From Elusimicrobiota bacterium (GTDB lineage: Bacteria; Elusimicrobiota; Elusimicrobia; UBA1565; UBA9628), in the NCBI GenBank assembly GCA_030696455.1, contig JAUYSH010000010.1, forward strand, positions 1 to 62,377: a stretch of 62,377 nt of DNA. The letters are read 5' to 3'. The notes beneath the pieces are model-generated. The model was not told where the DNA came from. It did no database searches and saw only the letters and a list, made by a program, of their open reading frames with translations. Positions 23,974 through 35,423 of the stretch are shown here, piece after piece (positions within the stretch are counted from its first letter, which is position 1; each line of letters starts with the position of its first letter). The position numbers and the translations under genes were made by a program.

Positions 23974-25161
23974 TCAGGACGCGGCCTCGCGGAGGCCGCT
24001 GGCGGAGGACGCCGCGGCGCGGGGGGCGGGGCCAGGCGTCAGCTCCAAGGTGATCCAGTAGAGCAGGACCCAGCTCACCGTCTTGCGGTAATCCTGATCG
24101 TAAACCGGGCTGTAGGGGTCCTCGCCGTAGAAGAACATCCACGAGTCGTTGAGGTAGTACAGGACCCGGTGGAGCACGTGGGGATCGAGCAGGAGGAGCA
24201 GCGCGGCGTAGGCGAGCTTGCGCGGGGTCAGCCGGAAGGACACGGCTTGGAAATGCCGGCGGTCTCGCACGCCGGTGAGGCGGTAGTCCTCGGTCTTGTC
24301 CTCCACGCTCACCACCCCGAACCACCGCCGGCACGCCGCGAGGGGGCCTTCGTCCACGAACGGGTAATGGCCGGAGTACATCTTGTCCATGAAGTAGGCG
24401 TGCCAATAGAACTTCCAATCCCTCGGACGGCGCGTCTGGTGCAGGCAGGAGAGGAACACGCGCCGGGAAGGCGAGCGCTCGTCGAGGAGGCGGGCGGCGA
24501 GGAGGCACATGTCCTCGTAGATGCGGCGCTGCTTCTCGAGGTCGTCGCGGTCCTCCATGCTCACGTAGTGCTCCACGGTGTCCATGAAGGTGACCGCGTC
24601 GAAGCGGCCGAACAGGCGCGCCTGAAGGTCCGGAGAGACGAGGATGTCCTTCCAGTTCGCCGTGTGCACCTCGAGGCCGTACTCGCGGCGGGCGTAGTCG
24701 GCCTGCTCCGGCGTCAGGTTGATGCCCACGGCCTCGCAGCCGAGCTCGTCGCGGCAGTACTTGAGCCAGTCGCCGTAGCCGCAGCCGACGTCGCAGACCG
24801 CCATGCCCTTTCGCAGGCCGAGCTTGCGGGCCATGTGCTCGTATTTCGCGCGCTGGGACAGGCCGGCGTCGGTGACGAGGTTGAAGCCGAGGTCCCGGCC
24901 GCTGCCGGCGGTGCCGTCGTACATGTTGTGGATCCATTGATAGTTGCGGCGCACGCGCAGCTCGGAGTCGAACAGCCAGGAGCGGCCGAAGACCCAGAAG
25001 AGGACGTCGTCGCCGGCCAGGGCCGCCAGCCAGAACAGCCCGCCCCAGGGGCTGAGGGTCGCGGCGAGCGCGGCCGACGCGAGGAGCAGGGCCCACCAGA
25101 CGACGGTGTTCCGGTCGACGGCGTTGAGCAGGACGGCGGACGAAGTGTTGTCTTTCGCCAT
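23974..25161 (-). CDS. Membrane-anchored SAM-dependent methyltransferase (CFA-synthase-like)
   Basis: A 395-aa protein. Two N-terminal helices (TVVWWALLLASAALAATL and GLFWLAALAGDDVLFWVFG) precede a class I methyltransferase with SAM motif VCDVGCGYGDWLKYC (about residue 145), GINLTPEQADYARREYG and FDAVTFMDTVEHYVSM. This order and the CFA-synthase-like motifs suggest a lipid or isoprenoid substrate at the membrane. A hydrophobic hairpin-like segment near the C-terminus (AYAALLLLLDPHVLHRVLYY) supports membrane contact. The ATG at 25161 is preceded by GAGG; the longer frame upstream is not needed. Confidence 0.75.
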   Translation of the reverse strand: MAKDNTSSAVLLNAVDRNTVVWWALLLASAALAATLSPWGGLFWLAALAGDDVLFWVFGRSWLFDSELRVRRNYQWIHNMYDGTAGSGRDLGFNLVTDAGLSQRAKYEHMARKLGLRKGMAVCDVGCGYGDWLKYCRDELGCEAVGINLTPEQADYARREYGLEVHTANWKDILVSPDLQARLFGRFDAVTFMDTVEHYVSMEDRDDLEKQRRIYEDMCLLAARLLDERSPSRRVFLSCLHQTRRPRDWKFYWHAYFMDKMYSGHYPFVDEGPLAACRRWFGVVSVEDKTEDYRLTGVRDRRHFQAVSFRLTPRKLAYAALLLLLDPHVLHRVLYYLNDSWMFFYGEDPYSPVYDQDYRKTVSWVLLYWITLELTPGPAPRAAASSASGLREAAS

Positions 25162-25265
25162 GAGGCCTCGCGGCGCAACGATGCGACCAAGAGCGGCGGC
25201 GCGTGGCAGAATTGATGCAATCGTCAACAAATGAATACCGGATCATGACGCGGGGGGAAGCGAAC

Positions 25266-25958
25266 ATGGCGAAGATGATGACGAGGCCGGCGCCCGTGAC
25301 GATTTCCGCGGGGCGGGCGCGCTTGAAGGGCGACCTGGCCGTGCCGCCGGGCGCCCGGGGCGTCGTCCTGTTCGCCCACGGAAGCGGCAGCGGCCGCCTG
25401 AGCCCGCGCAACCGCTTCGTCGCCGAGGCGCTGAACGCTCGCGGGCTGGGGACCTTGCTGCTCGACCTGCTGACGGAGGAGGAGGCCGCGCGCGACGAGC
25501 GGACGGCCGAGCTGCGCTTCGACATCCCGCTGCTGGCGCGGCGCCTGGCCGCGGTGTCGGGCTGGCTGCGGCGGCGTCCGGAGACGGCCAAGCTGCCGCT
25601 CGCGTATTTCGGGGCGAGCACCGGAGCCGCCGCCGCGCTCGTCGCCGCGGCCGCCTGCCCGGAGTTCGTCTACGCCGTTGTCTCCCGCGGGGGCCGCCCC
25701 GACCTGGCCTTGGAGTTCCTGGCGCGCGTCAAGGCGCCGACCCTGCTGATCGTGGGCGAGCGCGACCCCGAGGTCATCGGCATGAACGAGGCGGCCGCGA
25801 GCCTGATGAAGGCGGAGCGGCGTCTGGAGATCGTGCCCGAGGCCACGCATCTCTTCGAGGAACCCGGCGCGCTGGAATCGGTGGCGCGCCTGGGGGGCGA
25901 TTGGCTCCTGTCCCACCTTCCCCGGAGGGTTGTTTCGTTGCGTCCCGAGGAAGCATGA
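25266..25958 (+). CDS. Alpha/beta hydrolase (dienelactone-hydrolase-like)
   Basis: A 230-aa soluble hydrolase with oxyanion region VVLFAHGSGSGRLSPRN, nucleophile elbow YFGASTGAAAAL, acidic residue in LIVGERDPEV and the catalytic His in EATHLFEEPG. The triad order matches the dienelactone hydrolase group. An in-frame ATG at 25245 is an alternative start; the one at 25266 follows GGGGGAAG. It overlaps the universal stress protein gene by 4 nt (ATGA), heading the run hydrolase, USP, Ig-like protein, ppsA. Substrate unknown. Confidence 0.8.
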   Translation: MAKMMTRPAPVTISAGRARLKGDLAVPPGARGVVLFAHGSGSGRLSPRNRFVAEALNARGLGTLLLDLLTEEEAARDERTAELRFDIPLLARRLAAVSGWLRRRPETAKLPLAYFGASTGAAAALVAAAACPEFVYAVVSRGGRPDLALEFLARVKAPTLLIVGERDPEVIGMNEAAASLMKAERRLEIVPEATHLFEEPGALESVARLGGDWLLSHLPRRVVSLRPEEA

Positions 25959-26851
25959 ACCGCTTCCCTCCTCGACGCATCCTCGTCGCCGCCGACCTGT
26001 CCGGGCCCTCCTTGTCGGCGCTGGCCGCCGCCAAGGCGCTGGCGCTGCGTTGGGGCGCCGCGCTCGAGATCGTGCACGTCCAGCACCCGCCCGTGCTGAC
26101 CGCGTGGGCCGGGCCCGAGGGCCTTCCCGCGGCCGTTCCGCCCGCCGCGCAGGAGCCGCGGGTGAAGGTCGAGGAGCGTCTGCGCCGCGCGGCGGCGGGC
26201 TTTCCGGCCGGCCGGCTCAAGCTTCGCACGCTGCACGGCTGGCCCCCGGCGGCGCTGGCCGACCTCGCGCGCCCGGAGCGCGCGGACCTGCTGGTGATGG
26301 GCACTCACGGCTTCTGCGGGCTGGACCGGCTGCTCGCGGGCTCGGCCTCGGAAACGATCATCCGGCGCGCGGGCATTCCCGTGCTCGTGGTCCCCGAGAA
26401 GAGAAGCGTCTCGGGCGGAGGACGCGTGCTCGCGCCGTGGAACGGGAAGCCTTACGCGACGCGCGCGCTGCGCTGGGCGCGTGAGCTCGCTCGCGGCCTG
26501 GGCTCGACGCTCGACGTGCTCTACGTCGACGAGGGCGGCAAGCCCGTCGAGAGCGACGCGGCGCTGTGCCGCCGGCTCCTCGCGGCGCTGGGCACGGGGC
26601 CGGATTGGACCTTCCTGCGGCGCAAGGGCGACGCCCGGGCGCGCATCGTCGCGGAGGCGAACTCCGGGCGCTACGAGCTGGCGGTGCTGTCCGCGCACCG
26701 GCGCCGCTTCGCCGCCGACTACGTGCTCGGCTCGACCGCGGAGCGCGTGCTGCGGCACGCGGCGCTGCCGCTGCTCGCCGTGCCCTCGGGACGCGCGCGG
26801 GCGCGCCTCGTGCCGCGCCTGCGCCGCCTCGCCTCCGCCCGCCTCTACTAG
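25955..26851 (+). CDS. Tandem universal stress protein (UspA family)
   Basis: A 298-aa protein with two Usp domains. The first begins RRILVAADLSGPSLSALAAA and has the ATP-binding signature VMGTHGFCGLDRLLAGSASE. The second begins RVLAPWNGKPYATRALRWAR and ends STAERVLRHAALPLLAVP, with a less perfect nucleotide motif. Tandem USPs usually act in stress adaptation and may bind ATP. It is coupled to the upstream hydrolase by an ATGA overlap. Confidence 0.88.
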   Translation: MNRFPPRRILVAADLSGPSLSALAAAKALALRWGAALEIVHVQHPPVLTAWAGPEGLPAAVPPAAQEPRVKVEERLRRAAAGFPAGRLKLRTLHGWPPAALADLARPERADLLVMGTHGFCGLDRLLAGSASETIIRRAGIPVLVVPEKRSVSGGGRVLAPWNGKPYATRALRWARELARGLGSTLDVLYVDEGGKPVESDAALCRRLLAALGTGPDWTFLRRKGDARARIVAEANSGRYELAVLSAHRRRFAADYVLGSTAERVLRHAALPLLAVPSGRARARLVPRLRRLASARLY

Positions 26852-26915
26852 GGGGCCATTCCGTTGCAACAATCATAATTAATCCGGTTTGAGTCGGCCG
26901 CAAGGAGAGACATTC

Positions 26916-27245
26916 ATGGCGATCACGATGAGACGCAAGCACACCAAGCCCGCGACGGGGATGCTGGCCGTCGAATTCCCCCGGCAGGGCGAGACGATCA
27001 CGTCTTCCGATTATACCGTCCGGGTCTTCGCGCCGGAGACGGCGCAGAAGGTCGGCATCTCGATCGATCAGGGGCCCTGGAAGTCCTGCCGCTGCGCGGT
27101 GGGCTACTGGTGGTACGACTGGTCCGGCTTCCAGGACGGGCCGCATCAGATCGTCGTTTCCATGGGCTTGCCCGACGGTTCACGGATCATCTCCGAGCCG
27201 CATGAGTTCAGCGTCGAGCTGTCTTCCCGGCTGATAACTCCGTAG
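26916..27245 (+). CDS. Small Ig-like domain protein, paralog 1
   Basis: A 109-aa protein without signal peptide. Residues about 25-105 form one beta-sandwich-like domain with the conserved core VGISIDQGPWKSCR and GYWWYDWSGFQDGPHQIVVS. Two related genes lie at 40016 and 41770. The ISID..W..CR...G.W.Y.W pattern recalls the Ig-like dimerisation domain of sulfite-oxidase-type enzymes, so I infer an Ig fold. AAGGAGAG precedes the ATG at 26916. It sits 9 nt before ppsA, so it is made with PEP synthase. Function unknown. Confidence 0.7.
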   Translation: MAITMRRKHTKPATGMLAVEFPRQGETITSSDYTVRVFAPETAQKVGISIDQGPWKSCRCAVGYWWYDWSGFQDGPHQIVVSMGLPDGSRIISEPHEFSVELSSRLITP

Positions 27246-27254
27246 GAGGGCCTC

Positions 27255-29630
<2,376 letters not shown>

Positions 29631-29647
29631 GCTTCACCTCCCCGCAA

Positions 29648-29676
29648 TTGTGACGCGGGACATAACCTCCTAAACT
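29648..29676 (+). promoter_or_regulatory. Putative promoter of the ligase-AsnB-NadE-ACP-LpxD operon
   Basis: TTGTGA (29648-29653), a 17-nt spacer and TAAACT (29671-29676) lie in the 79-bp gap after ppsA. The expected start near 29683 leaves a leader of about 27 nt that contains AGGAGAGG before the ATG at 29710. Confidence 0.45.
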
Positions 29677-29709
29677 GGCGCCAGACGCTACCGGTTCAGG
29701 AGAGGTGAT

Positions 29710-31239
29710 ATGCTGGTCCAGGAATTTCTGCGGAGAAGCGCCGCGCTGCGGCCTCAGGCGACCGCCTTGGTCTGCGGGGAGCGGCGGTTCACCTATGAGC
29801 GCCTGGAGGCGTCGGCCAACCGCCTGGCCGGCGCCCTGGCCGGGAAGGGCGTGCGCCGCGGCGACCGCGTCGCGCTGTACCTCGACAACTCCCCGGAGTG
29901 CGTGATCGGCATCTTCGCCGCGCTGAAGGCCGGCGCGGCGTTCGTCGCGATCAGCCGCGGCGCCAAGCCCGATAAGCTGCTCGCCATCCTCAACGATTGC
30001 TCCGCCTCCGCCGTCATCCTCGACGTCGCCGCGCTGGGCCAGGGTCTGCTCGAGCGCCTTCCGGAGGAGGCTCCTTCGCTGCGGACGGTCGTCGCCTGCG
30101 GCGGCGCGCCCCGTCCGAGCGATCCGCTGCTGCTCGATTTCGCCGCGGTCCAGGCCTCGTTCCCGGACCAGGTTCCCGCCGTCCGCGCCATCGACCTGGA
30201 CCTCGCCTGCCTGATCTACACGTCCGGCACGACCGGAGAATCGAAGGGCGTCATGTGCGATCACGGCAATATGGTCTTCGCCGCGGAGACGATCGCGCGC
30301 TACCTGAAGCACTCGGAGCGCGACGTGGTGCTGAGCGTCCTGCCGCTCGCGTTCAGCTACGGCCTCTACCAGCTCCTCGCCACGTTCGCCGCCGGCGGGA
30401 CCTTGGTGCTCGAGGAGTCCTTCGCCTTCCCCGAGCTGGTCCTCGAGAGGATGGCCCGCGAGGGGGCGACCGGCTTCGCCGCGGTGCCCTCGATCTTCGC
30501 GCGGCTGCTGAGCATGGACCTCAACGGCGTGGACCTCTCCGCGCTGCGCTACCTGACCAACGCCGCGGCGGGCCTGCCCGTCGAGCAGGTCCGCAGCGTG
30601 CGCCTCCTCTTCCCGGGCGCGGAGCTCTACCTGATGCACGGCCTCACCGAGGTCGCGCGGACGATGTATCTTCCGCCGGACCAGGTCGACGCGCGGCCCG
30701 CCTCCTCCGGCCTGCCGCTCGACGGGACCGAACTGTGGCTCGAGGACGAGGAAGGCCGGCGCCTCGGGCCCGGCGAGGCCGGCGAGCTCATCGTGCGCGG
30801 GCGGCACGTGATGCGCGGCTACTGGGGGGCGCCCGAGCTCAGCGCCCGGCGCTTCCGTCCCGGCGCGCTGCCGGGGGAGCGGGTCTGCTGCAGCGGGGAC
30901 CTGTTCTACACGGACGCGCAGGGCTATTACTACTTCGTCAGCCGCAAGGACGACATGATCAAGAGCCGCGGACGGAAGGTCGCGCCCCGCGAGGCCGAGG
31001 ATATCCTTTACCGCATTCCCGGGGTGCTGGAGGCGGCCGTCATCGGCATACCGCATCCGGAGCTGGGGCAGGCCGTCAAGGCGTTCATCGTCGCTCCGGG
31101 CGCGGGCCTCATCGAGGCCGCGGTGATCGCGCACTGCCGCAAGCACATGGAGGAGTTCATGGTGCCGCGCGCGGTGGAGTTCGTCACCGAACTGCCCAAG
31201 ACCGCCTCCGGCAAGCTGCGCCGTATGGACCTGCGCTGA
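29710..31239 (+). CDS. AMP-forming acyl-CoA/acyl-ACP ligase
   Basis: A 509-aa adenylate-forming enzyme with the A3 loop LIYTSGTTGESKGVM (about residue 170), the A5-like MHGLTEVARTMYL, SGDLFYTDAQGYYYFVSRKD, MIKSRGRKVAPREAE and the catalytic Lys in LPKTASGKLRR. It activates a carboxylic acid with ATP and transfers it to CoA or, given the ACP gene in the same operon, probably to ACP. It overlaps asnB by 1 nt (TGATG). The acid substrate is unknown. Confidence 0.9.
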   Translation: MLVQEFLRRSAALRPQATALVCGERRFTYERLEASANRLAGALAGKGVRRGDRVALYLDNSPECVIGIFAALKAGAAFVAISRGAKPDKLLAILNDCSASAVILDVAALGQGLLERLPEEAPSLRTVVACGGAPRPSDPLLLDFAAVQASFPDQVPAVRAIDLDLACLIYTSGTTGESKGVMCDHGNMVFAAETIARYLKHSERDVVLSVLPLAFSYGLYQLLATFAAGGTLVLEESFAFPELVLERMAREGATGFAAVPSIFARLLSMDLNGVDLSALRYLTNAAAGLPVEQVRSVRLLFPGAELYLMHGLTEVARTMYLPPDQVDARPASSGLPLDGTELWLEDEEGRRLGPGEAGELIVRGRHVMRGYWGAPELSARRFRPGALPGERVCCSGDLFYTDAQGYYYFVSRKDDMIKSRGRKVAPREAEDILYRIPGVLEAAVIGIPHPELGQAVKAFIVAPGAGLIEAAVIAHCRKHMEEFMVPRAVEFVTELPKTASGKLRRMDLR

Positions 31240-33227
31240 TGTGCGGCATCGCGGGGGTCTTCGACCGGACCCGGCGGACGGCGGCCGACGAATCGGACCT
31301 GCGTCGGATGCTCGCCGCCCTGCGCCACCGGGGCCCCGACGAGTTCGGCGTCCTTCTGGACCGTGAGGCGGGGCTCGGCAGCGCGCGCCTGAGCATCATC
31401 GACCTCAGCGGGGGCGGGCAGCCCATCGCCAATGAGGACGAGACCCTGTGGATCGTCTTCAACGGCGAGATCTTCAACTACATCGAGCTGCGCGCGGAGC
31501 TCGAGGCGCAAGGGCACACGTTCCGCACGCGGACGGATACGGAGGTCGTCCTTCACCTCTACCAGCGCCACGGCCCGCGCTGCCTGGAGCGCCTCAACGG
31601 CCAGTTCGCCATCGCGATCTGGGATACGCGGCGCCGTCGCCTGTTCCTCGGGCGCGACCGGCTCGGCGTGCGGCCGCTGTTCTACACCGAGACGCCCGGC
31701 GGCGCGCTCCTGTTCGCCTCGGAGATCAAGTCCATCCTTAGCGACCGCCGCGCGCGGGCGGAGATCGACCCGGAGGTCGTCCGGCAGATTTTCCTCTTCT
31801 GGGCTCCGACCTCGCCTCACACCGCCTTTCGCGGCATCGTCGAGCTCCCGCCCGGGCACTTCCTGCTCTCGGACGAGGGCGGCACGCGCATCGAGCGGTA
31901 TTGGGAGAACAGCTTTCCCGACGCGTCCCGTCCCGCGGCCCCGCGCCGCTTCGAGGAGGTCGTCGAGGAGTTCCGGGCCCTCCTGACCGACGCCTGCCGT
32001 ATCCGGCTGCGGGCCGACGTGCCGGTGGGGGCCTACCTGAGCGGCGGCCTCGACTCCTCGGCCATCGCCGCCGTGGTGCGGCGCGGCGCGGCGAACCGAC
32101 TTTCGACCTTCTCGATCGCCTTCGACGACGCGCAGTTCGACGAGAGCTCCTTCCAGCGCGAGATGGCCGCCCACCTGGGCACCGAGCACCACGTCGTCAA
32201 GGCGACGCACGCGGACATCGGCCGGGTGTTTCCCGAAGTGGTCTGGCACGCCGAAGCGCCGATGATGCGCACGGCTCCCGCGCCGATGTTCCTGCTGTCC
32301 CGCCTGGTGCGCGAGAAGGGCTTCAAGGTGGTCCTCACCGGGGAAGGCGCCGACGAATTCCTGGCGGGCTACGATATCTTCAAGGAGGACAAGGTCCGCC
32401 GCTTCTGGGCGCGGGCGCCCCTCGCGACGGGCCGCTCCGCGCTCCTCAAGCGCCTTTATCCGGACATCGGGGCTCTGGGGCAGAGCCATCACGAGACCCT
32501 CGCGGCCTTCTTCGGGGAGGGGCTTTCCGACACCGGCTCGCCCCTGTACTCTCACGCGGTGCGGTGGCGAAACAACCTTCGCACCTGGCGCTTCCTCAGC
32601 GGCGAGGCGGCGCCGGCCCCCCATTTCGACCGGCTCGCCGCCTCCCTGCCGGCCGGGTTCGGCGGCTGGGGTCCGCTCGCGCGCGCCCAGCATCTCGAGA
32701 TCAGCATCTTCCTCTCGCATTACCTGCTGTCCTCTCAGGGCGACCGCATGGGGATGGCCAACTCCATCGAGGGGCGCTTTCCCTTCCTCGACGTGCGCCT
32801 GACCGAGTTCTGCAACCGCCTCGATCCCCGCATGAAGCTGCACGGGCTGCGGGAAAAGCGCCTGCTGAAGGCCGCCGCCGGCCCCTGGCTGCCGGACATC
32901 ATCAGCCGCCGGCCCAAGCGGCCGTATCGCGCGCCGATCCACCGCAGCTTCTTCCATGCCGGCGCGCCGGAGTACGTGCGCGAGCTTTTAGGCCCGCGCG
33001 CGCTCGGCGACGCCGGCCTGTTCCGTCCCGGCGCGGTCGCGCAGCTGGCGCGCAAGATCGAAGGCGGCGCGCGCCTCGGGGAGACGGACGACATGGCGGT
33101 GGCGGGGATCGTCTCGACGCAGCTCCTGAATCATCTGTTCGTGAAGAACGCCCAGCGGCCGCTGACGCTCGGGCCGAAGGACCCGGTGAAGGTGTTCCGG
33201 CTGAACGTCCATCACAAGAGAGGATAA
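31239..33227 (+). CDS. Asparagine synthetase-type amidotransferase (AsnB family)
   Basis: A 662-aa protein with an N-terminal class II glutaminase (MCGIAGVFD, Cys2 nucleophile; LRHRGPDEFG; IVFNGEIFNYIELR) and a C-terminal synthetase (AYLSGGLDSSAIAAVV, VVLTGEGADEFLAGYDIF). It uses glutamine ammonia and ATP to amidate a carboxylate. In biosynthetic operons such paralogs often amidate sugars or other acids and not aspartate. Its place between an acyl ligase and a NadE-like gene favours such a dedicated role. That is inference. Confidence 0.9.
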   Translation: MCGIAGVFDRTRRTAADESDLRRMLAALRHRGPDEFGVLLDREAGLGSARLSIIDLSGGGQPIANEDETLWIVFNGEIFNYIELRAELEAQGHTFRTRTDTEVVLHLYQRHGPRCLERLNGQFAIAIWDTRRRRLFLGRDRLGVRPLFYTETPGGALLFASEIKSILSDRRARAEIDPEVVRQIFLFWAPTSPHTAFRGIVELPPGHFLLSDEGGTRIERYWENSFPDASRPAAPRRFEEVVEEFRALLTDACRIRLRADVPVGAYLSGGLDSSAIAAVVRRGAANRLSTFSIAFDDAQFDESSFQREMAAHLGTEHHVVKATHADIGRVFPEVVWHAEAPMMRTAPAPMFLLSRLVREKGFKVVLTGEGADEFLAGYDIFKEDKVRRFWARAPLATGRSALLKRLYPDIGALGQSHHETLAAFFGEGLSDTGSPLYSHAVRWRNNLRTWRFLSGEAAPAPHFDRLAASLPAGFGGWGPLARAQHLEISIFLSHYLLSSQGDRMGMANSIEGRFPFLDVRLTEFCNRLDPRMKLHGLREKRLLKAAAGPWLPDIISRRPKRPYRAPIHRSFFHAGAPEYVRELLGPRALGDAGLFRPGAVAQLARKIEGGARLGETDDMAVAGIVSTQLLNHLFVKNAQRPLTLGPKDPVKVFRLNVHHKRG

Positions 33228-33230
33228 ATC

Positions 33231-34226
33231 ATGACGCGCTTCAATCAGAGCCTCGTCGATATCGATCCGGCGGCGGAGACGGCCCGGATCGTGGAGTTCC
33301 TGCGCCGCAACGTCCGCCGCGAGATGAAGCGCCGGGGGGCGGTCGTCGGCATCAGCGGCGGCATCGATTCCGCCGTCGTGCTCGCCTTGGCGGTGCGCGC
33401 CTTCGGCGCCGGCAACGTCGTCGCCGTGATGATGCCGGACCGGGACTCCGATCCCATCAGCGAGACGCTCGCCCGCGAGCTCGCGTCCGTCTTCGGCGTC
33501 GAGCCGGTCCTGGAGGACATCACCCAGGCGCTCGAGGGCTTCGACTGCTACCGCCGCCGCGACGACGCCATCCGGCGGGTCTACCCCGGCTACGACGCCG
33601 CGAAGGGCTACAAGGCCAAGATCGTGCTGCCGGCGGATCTCCTCGAGGCGGGCACCTTCAACATCTATTCCGTCACGGTCGTCACGCCCGACGGCCGCGA
33701 GGAGACCCGTCCCCTGGGCGCGCGAGAGATGCTCGAGATCGTGGCCGCCTCGAACCTCAAGCAGCGCTCGCGCATGAGCACGCTCTATTTCCACGCGGAG
33801 GCACGCCAGTTCGCCGTCGTCGGCACCTCGAATAAGAACGAGCACGCCCAGGGCTTCTTCGTCAAGCACGGCGACGGGGGGGTGGACATCCAGACCATCG
33901 CGCACCTGTTCAAGACCCAGGTGTATCAGCTGTCCCGCCATCTCGGCGTGCCGGAGAGCATCCAACGCCGCACCCCGACGACCGACACCTACAGCGCCCC
34001 ATGCGATCAGCAGGAGTTCTTCTTCCGGCTCCCGTTCTCGATGCTCGACCCGATCTGGTTCGCCGCGGAGAACCGCATACCGGCCGGCGAGGTCGCCCGG
34101 GGGATGGGCATGCCGGAGGTCCAGGTGCAGCGGGTGTTCGACGACATCGAGGGCAAGAGGCGGACCACCGAGTATCTGCGGCTGAGCCCGCCGATCCTCG
34201 AGCCGGCCAAGCCGGCCTACGCGTGA
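33231..34226 (+). CDS. NAD synthetase-like ATP pyrophosphatase (NadE family)
   Basis: A 331-aa protein with the P-loop VVGISGGIDSAVVLALA and the NadE-like block VVGTSNKNEHAQGFFVKHGD, GGVDIQTIAHLFKTQVYQLS. The usual NadE segment PSADLxxGQTDE is replaced here by TPTTDTYSAPCDQQEFFF, so it is a divergent member. It has no glutaminase domain and would use ammonia. It may make NAD, but its position in this operon suggests a second amide-forming or adenylating step. AGAGGATAAATC precedes the ATG. Confidence 0.82.
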   Translation: MTRFNQSLVDIDPAAETARIVEFLRRNVRREMKRRGAVVGISGGIDSAVVLALAVRAFGAGNVVAVMMPDRDSDPISETLARELASVFGVEPVLEDITQALEGFDCYRRRDDAIRRVYPGYDAAKGYKAKIVLPADLLEAGTFNIYSVTVVTPDGREETRPLGAREMLEIVAASNLKQRSRMSTLYFHAEARQFAVVGTSNKNEHAQGFFVKHGDGGVDIQTIAHLFKTQVYQLSRHLGVPESIQRRTPTTDTYSAPCDQQEFFFRLPFSMLDPIWFAAENRIPAGEVARGMGMPEVQVQRVFDDIEGKRRTTEYLRLSPPILEPAKPAYA

Positions 34227-34240
34227 ACGGGAGGCAGACC

Positions 34241-34549
34241 ATGGAAAACACGAACGATCACCTCATCGAGACCGCCATCCGGGGCTTCATCGCGACCGAT
34301 CTTCTGTACAGCGAGGAGGGCTTCACGCACGGCGACGACGTCTCGCTGCTGCGCGAGCGGATCATCGACTCGCTCGGCGTCGTCGAGCTGGCGGCCTTCC
34401 TGGTCCGGCGCTTCGGCGTGCGCGTGGAGCAAAGCGAGGTCCGGCCGGAGAACTTCGACTCGGTGGCCCGGCTCGCCGCCTTCGTGCGGCGCAAGCAGGG
34501 TGCGGCGCGCCCCGAGTCGGCGCGGCCCGAGGCCGTCCCTCAGGCCTGA
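34241..34549 (+). CDS. Acyl carrier protein-like
   Basis: A 102-aa small acidic protein with the phosphopantetheine site IIDSLGVVELAAFL (Ser about residue 44) and helices typical of ACP, plus a Pro/Ala-rich tail. It should carry the acid activated by the ligase three genes upstream. The presence of a dedicated ACP beside a ligase and an LpxD-like acyltransferase argues for ACP-bound chemistry. Confidence 0.85.
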   Translation: MENTNDHLIETAIRGFIATDLLYSEEGFTHGDDVSLLRERIIDSLGVVELAAFLVRRFGVRVEQSEVRPENFDSVARLAAFVRRKQGAARPESARPEAVPQA

Positions 34550-34556
34550 GCGCGGC

Positions 34557-35423
34557 ATGGGCAAGAACCTCCTGCGGCCGGTACTCGCCTCGCGGCTCGG
34601 ACGGGACCTGGGGCTCGAGCTCTGGGGCGCGGACCGGGAGATCCGCGAGCTGTGCGGCCTGGACGCGCTCACCGGGCACGGCCTATCGTTCGCGCGCGAT
34701 CTTCGTCCCGGGGAGGACTGCGCCGGCACGGTGTTCGCCTCCGAGCCGCCCGCCGGCGAGGCCTTGAGCGTGCTGCGCGCGGAGAAGCCCCGGCTGGCGT
34801 TCATCCTCGCCCAGCATCTGCTGCAGGCCGCCCCGGGCTTCGAGGAGGACGACTCGCCGCCGCAGGTGCATCCGTCGGCGCTCGTCTCCCCGCACGCCGT
34901 CGTCGAGAACGGCGTGACGATCGGGGAGGGAACGCGGATCGGGAGCCTGGCGGTGATCAAGAGCGGCACCCGCATCGGCCGGCACTGCGACATCCGGTCG
35001 GGCGCGGTGATCGGCGAGTCCGGCTTCGGCTTCGAGCGCGACGAGCAGAACCGGCCGCTGCGGATGATCCACATGGGCCGCGTGCTCATCGGGGATCACG
35101 TGGAGATCGGCAGCCTGAGCACCGTGTGCCGCGGCGCCCTCGGCGACACGGTGCTCGAGGACCACGTCAAGATCGACGACCACTGCCACGTCTCCCACAA
35201 TTGCCGCATCGGGCGGGGGGCGATGCTCACGGCCTGCGTCGAGGTCAGCGGGTCGGTCCGCGTCGGGGCGAACTCCTGGCTCGCGCCCGGCTGCTCCTTG
35301 GTCCAGAAGATCTCCGTCGGCGAGGACGCCTTCATCGGCATCGGCGCGGCGGTGACGCGCAGCGTCCCCGCCAAGGCCCGCGTCTTCGGCAACCCCGCCC
35401 GCCCCCTGCCCCGCCTGCCCTAG
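34557..35423 (+). CDS. LpxD-like hexapeptide-repeat acyltransferase
   Basis: A 288-aa left-handed beta-helix enzyme: hexad repeats from about residue 100 (VHPSALVSPHAVVENGVTIG, TRIGSLAVIKSGTRIG), the LpxD-type loop VIGESGFGFERDEQN and the catalytic His in HVSHNCRIG. LpxD moves an acyl chain from ACP to a UDP-amino sugar. The N-terminal domain differs from classic LpxD, so the acceptor may differ. It is last in the operon and shares four bases (CTAG) with the convergent regulator gene. Confidence 0.85.
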   Translation: MGKNLLRPVLASRLGRDLGLELWGADREIRELCGLDALTGHGLSFARDLRPGEDCAGTVFASEPPAGEALSVLRAEKPRLAFILAQHLLQAAPGFEEDDSPPQVHPSALVSPHAVVENGVTIGEGTRIGSLAVIKSGTRIGRHCDIRSGAVIGESGFGFERDEQNRPLRMIHMGRVLIGDHVEIGSLSTVCRGALGDTVLEDHVKIDDHCHVSHNCRIGRGAMLTACVEVSGSVRVGANSWLAPGCSLVQKISVGEDAFIGIGAAVTRSVPAKARVFGNPARPLPRLP

